A stretch of 64,000 bases of DNA from Paraburkholderia phenazinium (GTDB lineage: Bacteria > Pseudomonadota > Gammaproteobacteria > Burkholderiales > Burkholderiaceae): positions 434,001 through 498,000 of the forward strand of contig NZ_FSRM01000001.1 in the NCBI RefSeq assembly GCF_900141745.1, in the 5' to 3' direction. Shown here piece after piece: positions 27,701-34,915 of this stretch. Both the position numbers and the translations under genes were made by a program. Under the pieces are notes generated by a model, which was not told the origin of the DNA, made no database searches, and saw only the letters and a list, made by a program, of their open reading frames with translations. Position 1 is the stretch's first letter, and the number at the start of each line of letters is the position of its first letter.

Positions 27701-28696
27701 CATACCGGATGGAGAGTCTTGGTTGCCCGGCATGGGACAGAAGTACTACCTGAGCTAATTGCAGAGCTGCCAACGTCTTTCGGGGGACAGTTGCGTTTGC
27801 CTGCCCTCGAAGCCATGGCTCTTCTTGGAGATTCACCTGCCACACTCCTAGACCAGCTAAACCTGAGGCTCTTTAACGAACTCAGTCAGCAACTGGGCAT
27901 CAGACCGAAGGTCGGAGAGTCCCTTATCTTGGTGGCTGCAACGGTGAAACCCCTTGGAATTGCGTGGCTCATCGGTCAATGCCTACGTAACCCGAAGGTC
28001 TTCGGGGGATATCACGCAAAACTGGTTCTCGAAGAATACGTAAACTGGACGAAGGAAACCGGGCGGACGCTAACGCTGGGCCCGGAAATGGGGCAGATGT
28101 CCTTCGAGCGTTGGTATGCCTCAATACAGTTTGTAACCAATTGGGATAACTACAATTCACCTGAGGCACTTCGACTTGTTCCTGACGTCGCCGTTGAGGC
28201 GGTCCTTGGGCCATTCTGCAACGACGATGACAGAGCGGAGAAGATTCTCGGACGCCTCCCCGCTTTGCCGGCATATGACGAGGCACTCTTCGAGAGGATG
28301 TTTAAGTCCACGCGGTTGGTGCCTTTGATTCCCAAGGTATTCGCTGACGTATTGAACTTGTTTCCACAAAATCAGATGTTGCGCCTAGCCCAATCGGAGC
28401 ATATGAAAGAAGACGAGCTGTTCCACTGGCTCAGTGTCGCAACTGACCCATCGTTTCGAGAGACGCATTTCCTTCTAGCAAAGCGAGTCATCTCTGCCCC
28501 GCTCAACCTGCACAACATCAGGTTCGTGGCAAACATGCTGCGAAGCTATGCGCGAGAAGTTCTGGTTTCGTTCTTTCAACCGATGCTCTCTCAAGACGGG
28601 GTGGCTGAAAGCGATAGCCTGCACTGGCTGCTCCGCGAAGCCGGCAACGCTCGAAGTGAGTTACTCATCGATGAACATGGTAAGTTGCTGCATTAA
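24794..28696 (+). CDS. STAND (NACHT-like) NTPase with N-terminal Cap4/DUF4297-like nuclease domain
   Basis: A 1300-residue protein in three parts. Residues about 22-240 look like a PD-(D/E)XK domain of the Cap4/DUF4297 type: helix SLRGYIYQLHASVAAW, acidic VAEDYAQ (Glu60, Asp61), and a QVKD core (Gln80-x-Lys82) followed by FLTFLTTSKIGRE. Residues about 365-480 hold the NTPase: Walker A AGPGAGKSHT (371-380) and Walker B ICVLLDGWSEF (461-471). Residues 650-1300 form a long helical solenoid. This plan (nuclease, STAND switch, repeat sensor) is that of Avs and bNACHT antiphage proteins, which cut DNA after recognising a phage protein. The trigger is unknown. It stands alone, 54 bp before the convergent TIR gene. 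Confidence 0.78.
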   Translation: MASHTITAFGPASNPWTLSQEESARQAIASLRGYIYQLHASVAAWMRLPPDGELHLEVAEDYAQLLASPDKAEQILSAVQVKDTRESGSVTLNSADVLKAIETLFSLQESNTGRPVFLTFLTTSKIGRELKDPLPSGTPALEVWSTGAKGSDVAELHDALRARFTNGKLAEFLKNCSMEELRGRLLTRLTFACGEPPWEQLEEDGRDYLVSIRSEVRAEPNAARRAYDVLFAALYRQALKPQARKLDHQAFLAAFWEATAVLIPSQQFIDLTDKALRSDAEAALSALPVTSSSLDFASLAEAARKLRDYGQPPTLLPLFPDVSSQVREALESLSDVDRWVVSHTGTNTKHSARLRFSELLQQREFHHLVYAGPGAGKSHTLSCIATNLLGQVNAMDALAGTSVSDGAGLEGREAITNYGPDELIPLLLPIGGLKTADEVLVQIRTLLPDTNPEDVLRSPRICVLLDGWSEFATGEHFGQRAALLRSLAGVRVIACARHPDPSDTSFKCWTLERLASEQIRVAVEQAFGSLGILSDDLADLLRLPLILSLYLLLGGATSAPGELIAHFHRHLSIHLPEQFEEALSDAVSLLSLARERSYNKFLAALRKAAAARKIAEPQSVLRQLGTITQRGSVTVAIHDLYWSWLSGVGFLRASRIDQAARQLDTRESLTLALQSGEFVEATVVAETANTDAALAATFDASLGRASMDSSLSVMLDPMFQHPYPAVRCRAAIAGIRSNRATYVGKGLDVIDEISAANLYVPDLVEGLDLPSLFTNRATLGSWLGGPGTQTVIEAIATNGDERWLPWLEQMAHGGRLEPTVALAAALACGTEIPTWGATHLPSLLSQSPWLFRFTSGRGANKQLALWLSRNYPQSPDTPFGGWWQSNRVLVSCGDDTVFEELLLRFPSMTNRAQELLGMAIPELGDIWVARFQRVAFASPGAQHHHRLAETLSLEIDDKTAREWIARGYYHTGWRVLVARHGTEVLPELIAELPTSFGGQLRLPALEAMALLGDSPATLLDQLNLRLFNELSQQLGIRPKVGESLILVAATVKPLGIAWLIGQCLRNPKVFGGYHAKLVLEEYVNWTKETGRTLTLGPEMGQMSFERWYASIQFVTNWDNYNSPEALRLVPDVAVEAVLGPFCNDDDRAEKILGRLPALPAYDEALFERMFKSTRLVPLIPKVFADVLNLFPQNQMLRLAQSEHMKEDELFHWLSVATDPSFRETHFLLAKRVISAPLNLHNIRFVANMLRSYAREVLVSFFQPMLSQDGVAESDSLHWLLREAGNARSELLIDEHGKLLH

Positions 28697-28750
28697 CCGC
28701 CCAAGCGTCGTTAGCTACTGGTAGGCACAGTGGCAGGCACGAGCGCTTCG

Positions 28751-29713
28751 CTACTGCTGAAGGCGCTCTATGAGCTTTGACCAGTAGTACTCGGCAGCAC
28801 CCGTTTCAGACAACTGGTCTGGAATTCCCCTGCTCATCATATTCATCATCGGCTTCAGGAAAAGCTTTTGGCTATCTTCGCCTACCGTCAGAGCCTCGTT
28901 GTAACTGTTCATGTGCGTAGAGACCTGGTCGGAATATGTAATTTCGCCGGAACTGCGCCCGAGCGCACCAAGAGAAATAGTGCACTGCGCGACCGCCTTA
29001 CCGCCTTTGTAAATGCTAGAGGAGAAGCGGCGAGAGTCAATCCGGTCGAATCGTCCTTTGAAGTCGGGGTGCCGTTCTTCGAGAGCCTGAAGCGAACCTT
29101 CGAAGAAGCGGGAAATAAACTCAAATGTCCCGGTCACGAACGTATCACGGTCGAAATCGGAAAACTCCTTCTTAACTCTGAGATTGCTTGAGCGGGGTAG
29201 CTGCTCGCGAGTCGAGACGACCGTAGTTGCCGGCGCTACCGGGCGAGCGGAAGCGACGGATGATGCCGCAGTCACTGTCGTACGCCCTACAGCCTTCCGG
29301 ATGGATTTGGTGATGTCGGCGAATGCTTCATCCTGATTCCCCCAGGAGGTTACTGGGCGTCCGTCAGTCGGCACGGCCATCAGCTTCCCAAACGGTGCGC
29401 TGTGCCAGTCACAGGCCCGCAGAATCACAGGGATTACTCTCGCTTCGCCATTCGCATGTCGCTCGAGCGCACGGTGCATCTCTCTTGAATAGCAGTAGTC
29501 GGACGCGATGAAGTTCGCGCTTACCAAAAGAAGAACAATGTCCGCTCGTTCCAACTGTTCGGAAATGCTGTCGTCAAGATTCGAACCTGCGACGATGCGG
29601 CGGTCATGCCAAGCCTCGATGAGGCCATCGCGCTTCAACATGGAGAGATGGACTTCCAACTGGTCACGAAGTGACTCGTCTACGTGCGAATAGGAGAAAA
29701 ACAAAGAAGCCAT
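28751..29713 (-). CDS. TIR-domain protein, candidate NADase effector
   Basis: In this 320-residue protein, residues 1-140 form a TIR domain: LFFSYSHVDE at the start, the DRRI loop, DIVLLLVSANFIAS, and Glu78 in YCYSREMHRAL at the position of the catalytic Glu of NAD-cleaving TIRs. A low-complexity Ala/Val/Thr linker (about 145-170) leads to an unrecognised C-terminal domain (about 180-320: FDRDTFVTGTFEFISRFFEG). Bacterial TIR proteins usually deplete NAD+ or make signalling nucleotides on infection. It is the last gene of the minus-strand cluster after XRE and the reverse transcriptase, so it is the best candidate for the retron effector. The 198-bp gap from the RT leaves cotranscription likely but unproven. 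Confidence 0.75.
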   Translation of the reverse strand: MASLFFSYSHVDESLRDQLEVHLSMLKRDGLIEAWHDRRIVAGSNLDDSISEQLERADIVLLLVSANFIASDYCYSREMHRALERHANGEARVIPVILRACDWHSAPFGKLMAVPTDGRPVTSWGNQDEAFADITKSIRKAVGRTTVTAASSVASARPVAPATTVVSTREQLPRSSNLRVKKEFSDFDRDTFVTGTFEFISRFFEGSLQALEERHPDFKGRFDRIDSRRFSSSIYKGGKAVAQCTISLGALGRSSGEITYSDQVSTHMNSYNEALTVGEDSQKLFLKPMMNMMSRGIPDQLSETGAAEYYWSKLIERLQQ

Positions 29714-29880
29714 TTCGATGTCCCTGCTTTAAGAGGTTGCGCCCGTGCGCCTATTTTGAGCCGGATTCAAAACATTGATGCGACCTTCGATACCCGAACA
29801 TCTGTCGACTGTCCCATCACTCTTCGCCCACTTCCCGGACATTTGCTCCCCGCTCGCAAGGTCATTTTCCGATTGCATTC

Positions 29881-29900
29881 GGGCACGACGGTCGTCGCCC
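29881..29900 (-). repeat. Stem-loop just after the reverse transcriptase stop
   Basis: GGGC-ACGA-CGG-TCGT-C-GCCC forms an 8-bp stem with one bulge, 12 bp past the RT stop codon. There is no T-run, so it is not a standard terminator. It could be mRNA processing or part of a structured RNA between RT and TIR. Confidence 0.35.
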
Positions 29901-29911
29901 CTGTTCGTTAG

Positions 29912-30940
29912 TCACACGGCAACGGTCGCACCGCACGCTCGGTCCATGGCTATACCACGTTCATCGAGCGATTCGGAAGACCCGTCGGAGTCGAACGGTA
30001 TAGCCTGCCCGAACGCATCCGACAGCCGCGCCCCAAGTTCGGGGTGCAGTCGAACCACCTTCGCAATCTTGCCACGCGTGCTCGCCACAGAGGGCATATT
30101 CGCCTGAGTTCCGGACGTCAACGCCTGTTTGACCTGATGCACCTGTGCTCTGATTCGGCGGCGCTCTTCCTTTGGCAGTGCCGGGTGAACATTCACTACA
30201 AGGCTATTAACCGTTACGCGATGGTTCCGCCGGAGCACCTTGTGCTTCGAGCGCTTTATCGAGTACCCGTATCCCTGAAAACAACCTATTGCTATCCGAT
30301 TGATGTCGGTCAATTCTTTCTCTGACGTGTCGGCGGTCGTCGAAATGGTCATGTCATCGGTGAGACGGGAGTATCGCCACCCACGCTTTTCAAGCGTCTC
30401 AACCAGATTGTGTTCACGCTGCCAGAACACAAGATTGGCAAGGTAACTGCTAGTTCTCGCTCCTTGCGGAAGGAAGTCGTCCTTCGTGGTCAGGCACGTG
30501 AGTACTTCTGCAACGTCAGGCGCGAACCGGAAAAAATTCTTCCAAATGTCTCGGACAAGTTCGGCTCTCGTACTAGGAAAGAAGTCCGCGATGTCCAGAG
30601 TGATGGCAATGTGTGCACCGGCGTGAATCTCGGCGTTGCGTACGTAGTCTCTCGGATACGCTCTGTCGCGAATGCTTCCCTGGAGATAGAGCGGAAACAG
30701 GACCTTATGAAAGAACAACTGGTTAATCCGGCCTTGGACCGCCTTAAGTTGCTTATGCGCGTCCCATGTTACGCGCTCACTTCCATCTTTCTTCGCGACC
30801 GCGTTTCTGCGATACATGTTCCCGGCATTCGCAGCCAAGCGGTTCAACTGACGCTCGGTTAAGCCAAGCGCCAGCGCCAGCGTCTTCACGTCCTTAACCG
30901 GCGCGAAGTTATATGAGGGCTTGTTCGGGCGGCTGCTCAT
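29912..30940 (-). CDS. Retron-type reverse transcriptase
   Basis: This 342-residue RT has retron features in order. The X-region motif NAEIH (residues 102-106, consensus NAxxH) comes first. The first catalytic Asp is in LDIADFFPS (115-123). QGARTSSYLANLVF (159-172) follows. The catalytic box is LTDD (193-196), replacing the usual YADD. The thumb segment is RVTVNSLVVN (241-250), where retrons usually have VTG. These support a retron RT rather than a group II intron or DGR enzyme. It would copy a structured ncRNA into msDNA, but that RNA was not identified with certainty. The start overlaps the end of the XRE gene by 32 nt. The product probably works with the TIR protein downstream. Confidence 0.82.
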   Translation of the reverse strand: MSSRPNKPSYNFAPVKDVKTLALALGLTERQLNRLAANAGNMYRRNAVAKKDGSERVTWDAHKQLKAVQGRINQLFFHKVLFPLYLQGSIRDRAYPRDYVRNAEIHAGAHIAITLDIADFFPSTRAELVRDIWKNFFRFAPDVAEVLTCLTTKDDFLPQGARTSSYLANLVFWQREHNLVETLEKRGWRYSRLTDDMTISTTADTSEKELTDINRIAIGCFQGYGYSIKRSKHKVLRRNHRVTVNSLVVNVHPALPKEERRRIRAQVHQVKQALTSGTQANMPSVASTRGKIAKVVRLHPELGARLSDAFGQAIPFDSDGSSESLDERGIAMDRACGATVAV

Positions 30941-31214
30941 TTAGCAGTTGGAGAGCGGCGAAAGATAGCTTTTCCTGCAGGTCGACGGGCAAGCCGGAAA
31001 GCTCGGTCTGGTCTGCAGCGAGGAAAAACAGAATGCCCGAGGGAATGGCCAACGCTTCCGAGATTCGCTGGATGATGGAGAGGGTTGGGTCCTTCCGCTT
31101 GTTCTGCTCGAGCAGCGATAAATACGAAATCGAAATTTCGGCCTTTTCAGCAAGCTGCGCTTGATTGTATCCACGCTGCTTGCGGCAGAGTGCGATGGCG
31201 CGGCCTAGATTCAT
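30909..31214 (-). CDS. XRE-family (Cro/CI-type) regulator
   Basis: In this 101-residue protein, residues 4-60 form a helix-turn-helix (AIALCRKQRGYNQAQLAEKA, ISYLSLLEQNKR, with LSIIQRISEALAIPSG following). A short C-terminal extension may dimerise or bind the RT or TIR protein. Its 3' end overlaps the RT start by 32 nt, so the two are coupled. A regulator of this sort could repress the operon or act as the antitoxin-like partner seen in some retron and toxin-antitoxin systems. The DNA target is unknown. Confidence 0.8.
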   Translation of the reverse strand: MNLGRAIALCRKQRGYNQAQLAEKAEISISYLSLLEQNKRKDPTLSIIQRISEALAIPSGILFFLAADQTELSGLPVDLQEKLSFAALQLLNEQPPEQALI

Positions 31215-31247
31215 CTCATAGTCCTTTGGAAAAGGTGGTTTGCTGTG

Positions 31248-31505
31248 TCAACGGGAGTTGAAGAACAGGTGAGCGAGAGCAGCGAGATTAGTCACGATGC
31301 TGAGCGCTTGGGCAAGCATGGCTAATGCCCGCTGGCTCACGCGATGTGGTACCTCGACTTCGTCCGTCCTTTCTTGCAGGCAGTCCTCCATTTCTTCGAC
31401 GACAGCCTTCAACTCTTCACTGACACTGGTGCCTAACTCTTGGTGCTTTTCCTGATGAAGCGCCTTGAGCGCATCGATGCAGGTTTTCAATTGGTCGTAC
31501 TTCAT
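31248..31505 (-). CDS. Small coiled-coil protein with C-terminal membrane helix
   Basis: This 85-residue product starts at MKYDQLKTC with GGAG about 10 nt upstream. The first 50 residues are an acidic helix (HQEKHQELGTSVSEELKAVV), probably coiled coil. The last 25 are hydrophobic (ALAMLAQALSIVTNLAALAHLF) and could span the membrane. It is 33 bp upstream of the XRE gene and on the same strand, so it appears to be the first gene of the retron-type operon. A small membrane-associated component beside an RT and a TIR protein is unusual. Its role could be effector or anchor. No family recognised. Confidence 0.55.
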   Translation of the reverse strand: MKYDQLKTCIDALKALHQEKHQELGTSVSEELKAVVEEMEDCLQERTDEVEVPHRVSQRALAMLAQALSIVTNLAALAHLFFNSR

Positions 31506-31930
31506 TGGAGTGTTCTCCGAAAACGGGCACATGCCCAGCTTCCACAAGCAAATAGCCGAACGGAGAGAGTTAGACACCACAAACCACATCCCAACAAAAC
31601 AGCTTCCTTCAATGCATTGCAAAACCGCGCAACGCTTGCATCGCAGCAAAGGCGCTCATGCGGTTAGCCACTCGCGAACCTCTACCTAACCAGCCAGCCG
31701 TAATGACCACGCCATTCGCACTCACGGACCGCGACGAGCGCATCGCGTCCACGGTTTCGGGGATGCAGTGCAGCCAGTACGGCTCGCTTCGGCGGTGACG
31801 TGGGAATTGCCCGCTATGCGGGTACCTCGTTCTAACGAACAAAGCAGCACTACCACGCTACAACTTGGGGGAGCGATGAAGTCGACCTGTTAAAGAGCAC
31901 CGAGGGGCGATACGCCCCTCCAAGATGAAG
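31506..31930 (-). other. Leader region of the retron-type operon; candidate location of the msr-msd RNA
   Basis: About 425 bp upstream of the first operon gene. On the minus strand it contains several hairpins, including a strong one at 31902-31920 and CCCGC-ATA-GCGGG near 31810. The msr-msd template of retrons usually lies upstream of the RT, so this is the most likely place, but I could not define a1/a2 repeats by eye. A 77-codon minus-strand frame (31609-31842, with GVVITAGWLGRGSRVANRM) crosses the region and could instead be a small phage-type gene. Confidence 0.3.
31902..31920. repeat. Strong perfect hairpin
   Basis: GAGGGGCG-ATA-CGCCCCTC is a perfect 8-bp stem with a 3-nt loop. There is no adjacent T-run on either strand, so it is not a standard terminator. 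It may belong to a structured RNA upstream of the retron-type operon. Confidence 0.45.
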
Positions 31931-32193
31931 AATACACCATAATCGTACGACCGCGTTGCATATTTTGACTGTCAGTCAAGTTTCAGCAATGCTGGTCGCT
32001 GCGCTGCCTGTTTTGACTCGCCGCCGAAAGCTGAGCGACAGCCAGGAAACAAGCGAGTTGGTGCCATTCGGCATTGTCTATAGGCAATGTCGTCGGGCTG
32101 TTGGCGAGAGCCAGGTGCTGAAAATCTCAGATAAGTCTGCGCAGCGTAGACAGGATTAACTGCTCAAAGCATCTTCATAGGAACGCGGACACG

Positions 32194-32412
32194 ATGCAGC
32201 AGGCTATTCATAAAAGTTACGCGGTATGGGGCCACGGCATCGAGCAGCAGAATGTTGTTCTCACGCCCGCGAGATGCGCCGCGAGCGGGACGATTACCCA
32301 GGACAGGTAATTCACCGAGGTCTTCGGCGTGCCTGGCGTTTTTGACACCGAGGAAGAAGCGCGATATGTCGGGTTGTCGTGGGCCCGTGCATGGGTCGAC
32401 TCGCAGAGATAG
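32194..32412 (+). pseudogene. Paralogue of the 11.3-kb small gene, interrupted by one in-frame stop
   Basis: The frame from ATG 32194 to TAG 32412 reads 72 codons with a single TAA at codon 39 (32308-32310). Both halves align without gaps to the 82-residue protein at 11313-11561: AASGTI before the stop, and GVFDTEEEARY and SWARAWVD after it. The TAA corresponds to a Lys codon, which one substitution can explain. It lacks the last ten or so residues of the intact copy. Probably a recent pseudogene. Confidence 0.7.
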
Positions 32413-32504
32413 CCGTTTTCAGCGCACTTCATTCGTGCAGCGAAAAACAACACCTCAAGCCTAGTCGGCCTTTCGAGATTTTTAGCTGCCTTGACTCTTC
32501 GGCC

Positions 32505-32711
32505 TCATTCGGTCCGTATAACCCTCCTCGAAGTGCGGCAGCCGAAGCCGATTGCGGCGAGGTGCTGCAGCATTTCACCGGTACGGTGACATGCGGAGAA
32601 ACAGCATTTAGTTTCTTCGGCCACGGTCGTCTCAATGAGCATATCCAGCGCATGCGGAAAATGCAGGGCCGAGTTGTATCGCGATGCGCTGTCCGTGGAA
32701 ACCACGGACAC
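32505..32711 (-). CDS. Possible small protein, weakly supported
   Basis: A 68-codon frame with a GTG start and GGGGAG just upstream. The product (MSVVSTDSASRYN, then HFPHALDMLIETTVAEETK) has plausible composition and three cysteines but no recognised family. It is divergent from the polyamine-synthase-like gene and lies in a 437-bp stretch with no better candidate. It could equally be a chance frame. Confidence 0.25.
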   Translation of the reverse strand: MSVVSTDSASRYNSALHFPHALDMLIETTVAEETKCCFSACHRTGEMLQHLAAIGFGCRTSRRVIRTE

Positions 32712-32849
32712 GAACTCCCCAAAATCCGCTTCAACTTCCAGCCGGTTGTCGTATTATTTGTTGTCCGGACGGCACAGGACAGACTTCCCATCGATACAAG
32801 ATGAGCCACGCGAACGCGTGAGAGAGAACCATACTGGGAGCAGAACGCG

Positions 32850-33689
32850 ATGGACTTTGATTTGCGCAAAGCAATCAATGCGATTTCTGACGTAGTTATG
32901 AATAGGCCGCCGCCTCTTCGCGAGTTTGACCAAATCTATATGAAGGTTGCTGATATGGTCATTCAAGCGGAATACGTTGCGCGGGTTTTTCACGGCAAAA
33001 ACGTGGTTTTTGTCGGCGACGGCGACGGAATAGCCCTGTCTGCCGCTCACTTAAAGGCTGCGAAGGTAATCCCGTACGGGCCGAAATCCATCACGTTGCT
33101 GGACTTTGATGAGCGTATAGTCAATTCCGTTCGACGATTTGGCGAGAAACTTGCGCCTGAGGTCGCGGTGAACGCATTTCTTTACAACGTGGCCGACCCC
33201 CTGCCGCCCGAGCACTTTGGCAAGTACGACGGATTCCACATCAACCCTCCCTGGGGCGCTAGCAATGGCGGCCAAAGCGTGACTGCGTTCTTGGAGCGGG
33301 GGAGCGAGGCGACCAGTGAAAAGAGCCTTGGCGTTGTGGTCATCGGGGACGACCCAGACCTTGCATGGACCCAACTTGTACTACGCGACACGCAGGCGCG
33401 TGCCCTTCAGCTGGGGTATGTGGTCAGCGAGCTGATGCCGCAACTCCACATGTATCACCTCGACGATGCACCTGACCTCCGTTCCTGCTCGCTGCTTTTC
33501 CGGCGCATTGAACCCGCATTAATGGCAAAACAATCTGAGGCGCTTTCGAGCGAGCGGCGCGCCAACTTCTACGGCAAGCTGTCGCCCTTGAAATATCAGT
33601 ACGTCCGCGATGCTTCGACGTTGAACCGAGGCAAGGCACCTGACCATCTTTACCAGCTTGAGCTGGTTCCGGAGGCGAAGGATGAATGA
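32850..33689 (+). CDS. Bis-aminopropyl-spermidine-synthase-like Rossmann protein
   Basis: This 279-residue protein has an N-terminal helix with RPPPLREFDQ and a nucleotide/SAM-type Rossmann core (VVFVGDGDGIALSAA, about 53-66, then LLDFDERIV), followed by FHINPPWGASNGG (about 129-141). The order of these motifs is that of BpsA, the enzyme that adds aminopropyl groups to make branched polyamines, with NPPWG in place of DPPY. GGGAGC precedes the ATG. The stop overlaps the start of the next gene by 8 nt. Its place in a defence-type island, paired with an unknown protein, suggests transfer to some other substrate. The actual acceptor is unknown. Confidence 0.6.
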   Translation: MDFDLRKAINAISDVVMNRPPPLREFDQIYMKVADMVIQAEYVARVFHGKNVVFVGDGDGIALSAAHLKAAKVIPYGPKSITLLDFDERIVNSVRRFGEKLAPEVAVNAFLYNVADPLPPEHFGKYDGFHINPPWGASNGGQSVTAFLERGSEATSEKSLGVVVIGDDPDLAWTQLVLRDTQARALQLGYVVSELMPQLHMYHLDDAPDLRSCSLLFRRIEPALMAKQSEALSSERRANFYGKLSPLKYQYVRDASTLNRGKAPDHLYQLELVPEAKDE

Positions 33690-34254
33690 AGTGCTAGGCG
33701 CTGGCGGCCTGATTTTCATGAAGGTAGGTCTCCACGCGCAAGAGACCATCGAAGACATCATCGCCCGTAAGCAGAAGGAATACGACCAAGCCGGCTCCAT
33801 CTTCTGGGGATACGGTGGCTCGACATGTCATCCGGTATCGATGGTCCAGCCTTTCGGTAAGCAGGTGGAAGCCGCTGGCGGACAGTTGCTCATCGTTATG
33901 AATAAGATGAATTCGATGCACGCTGCACCACCCGAGGTGGCGAAAGAGTATTCGGACGACGGGGTTGACTGGAAGCCGGTTCCGAAGGGAATCGAAGTCC
34001 GCGGGTCGCGGTTCGCGCTCGTACTCGATGAACTTCGAATCGACGAGTTCGAAGTAGACCTTGGCGAGCTCGAAGTCGGGATTGGTCCGAGTCGGGGACG
34101 CAAGGCCACTGACTATATGCGGTTTCAGGTAGACAAAGGTTGCTTCAACTACGTGCCGCGTGAAAACCCCATTGCACCTGAAGAGCGCGTGGTAAAGGAG
34201 ATTGGCCTAGTCGCACGCGTCAAGGCGCCGTACGCCGTCTTCGTTCGGAATTAA
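33682..34254 (+). CDS. Unknown 'FWGYG' protein, translationally coupled partner
   Basis: This 190-residue product starts at ATG 33682 with GGAGG about 7 nt upstream, inside the end of the preceding gene. The N-terminal third contains FMKVGLHAQE, EDIIARKQKEYD and SIFWGYGGSTCHP, followed by PFGKQVEAAGG. The rest is beta-rich (SRFALVLDELRIDEFEVDLG). No named family recognised. The same pattern (K-x-G, acidic, II-x-RK, FWG-x-G) recurs in the protein at 36367-37107, which suggests distant homology. The overlap with the polyamine-synthase-like gene implies a joint function. A terminator follows at 34296. Confidence 0.6.
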   Translation: MNEVLGAGGLIFMKVGLHAQETIEDIIARKQKEYDQAGSIFWGYGGSTCHPVSMVQPFGKQVEAAGGQLLIVMNKMNSMHAAPPEVAKEYSDDGVDWKPVPKGIEVRGSRFALVLDELRIDEFEVDLGELEVGIGPSRGRKATDYMRFQVDKGCFNYVPRENPIAPEERVVKEIGLVARVKAPYAVFVRN

Positions 34255-34287
34255 GCGCCGGCCGCCTTGCGCTCAGCGCTCTATGCG

Positions 34288-34905
34288 TCACCCATCGGGC
34301 GGCTTCCATAAGAGGCCGCCCGTTTTGTTGACCATATCGTTGATATACGACTTCAAGCCTTCCCTGACACTATCCGCCGAGGCTACATACGATTTCCCGA
34401 ACACGTTCGCCAGCGATTTGTCCGCGCCTAAGTTGGCGCGAACCTTTGCCTGAACCGGCTCAACCTCTTGCGCGGTCATCACTTGGAACACCGACTCCAG
34501 CGCCATCACGCGACCCTGCAATTTGTCCGCGACCTCTGACTTCATCAAAGCCGAAATTGCGCGTTTGTCACCCGTAACGACAAGGGAGTCTGCATGCGTC
34601 GCTGCATAGGCAAAAAGCACTGCCTCTCCTGAATCCAACGATTGAATGCCGGCAAGGCCGTCTACGAGCTCCGGCGCAATCTTATCTTGCGAGATGATGA
34701 CACACGCTTTCAGGAAGGCTTCGAGGCGGTCTGCAGTCTGTTCGTCTTTGCAGCGCAGTAGCCGATTCTTAGCTGGCAACAGCGAGTATTTTGCCGTCGC
34801 AAGAACAGAAACCTGGCTTGGGGCAACCTTGAGTGCATCCAGCGCCTCATCGATGAGGTCATAAGTGGCAAGTTTCAGAAGCACATCGTTGTCGAACAAA
34901 ATCAT
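34288..34905 (-). CDS. PIN-like domain protein
   Basis: From the ATG at 34905 the protein has 205 residues. The N-terminus MILFDNDVLLKLA gives the first acidic residues of a PIN fold. SLDSGEAVLFAYA supplies the middle acidic residue and SLVVTGDKRAIS the last. PIN domains are metal-dependent ribonucleases, often toxins. A C-terminal extension of about 60 residues has no match. A GTG at 34929 is an alternative start that would overlap the metalloprotease gene upstream. It is the third gene of the XRE / ImmA-IrrE / PIN operon, where the other two could restrain or cleave it. The family is inferred from motifs. Confidence 0.6.
   Translation of the reverse strand: MILFDNDVLLKLATYDLIDEALDALKVAPSQVSVLATAKYSLLPAKNRLLRCKDEQTADRLEAFLKACVIISQDKIAPELVDGLAGIQSLDSGEAVLFAYAATHADSLVVTGDKRAISALMKSEVADKLQGRVMALESVFQVMTAQEVEPVQAKVRANLGADKSLANVFGKSYVASADSVREGLKSYINDMVNKTGGLLWKPPDG
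34296..34326 (+). terminator. Intrinsic terminator of the 32.85-34.25 kb pair
   Basis: CGGGCGGC, an 11-nt loop, GCCGCCCG, then TTTT. It lies 42 bp after the stop of the plus-strand pair and within the last codons of the convergent PIN-like gene. Confidence 0.75.
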
Positions 34906-34915
34906 TTTGCTCGGC

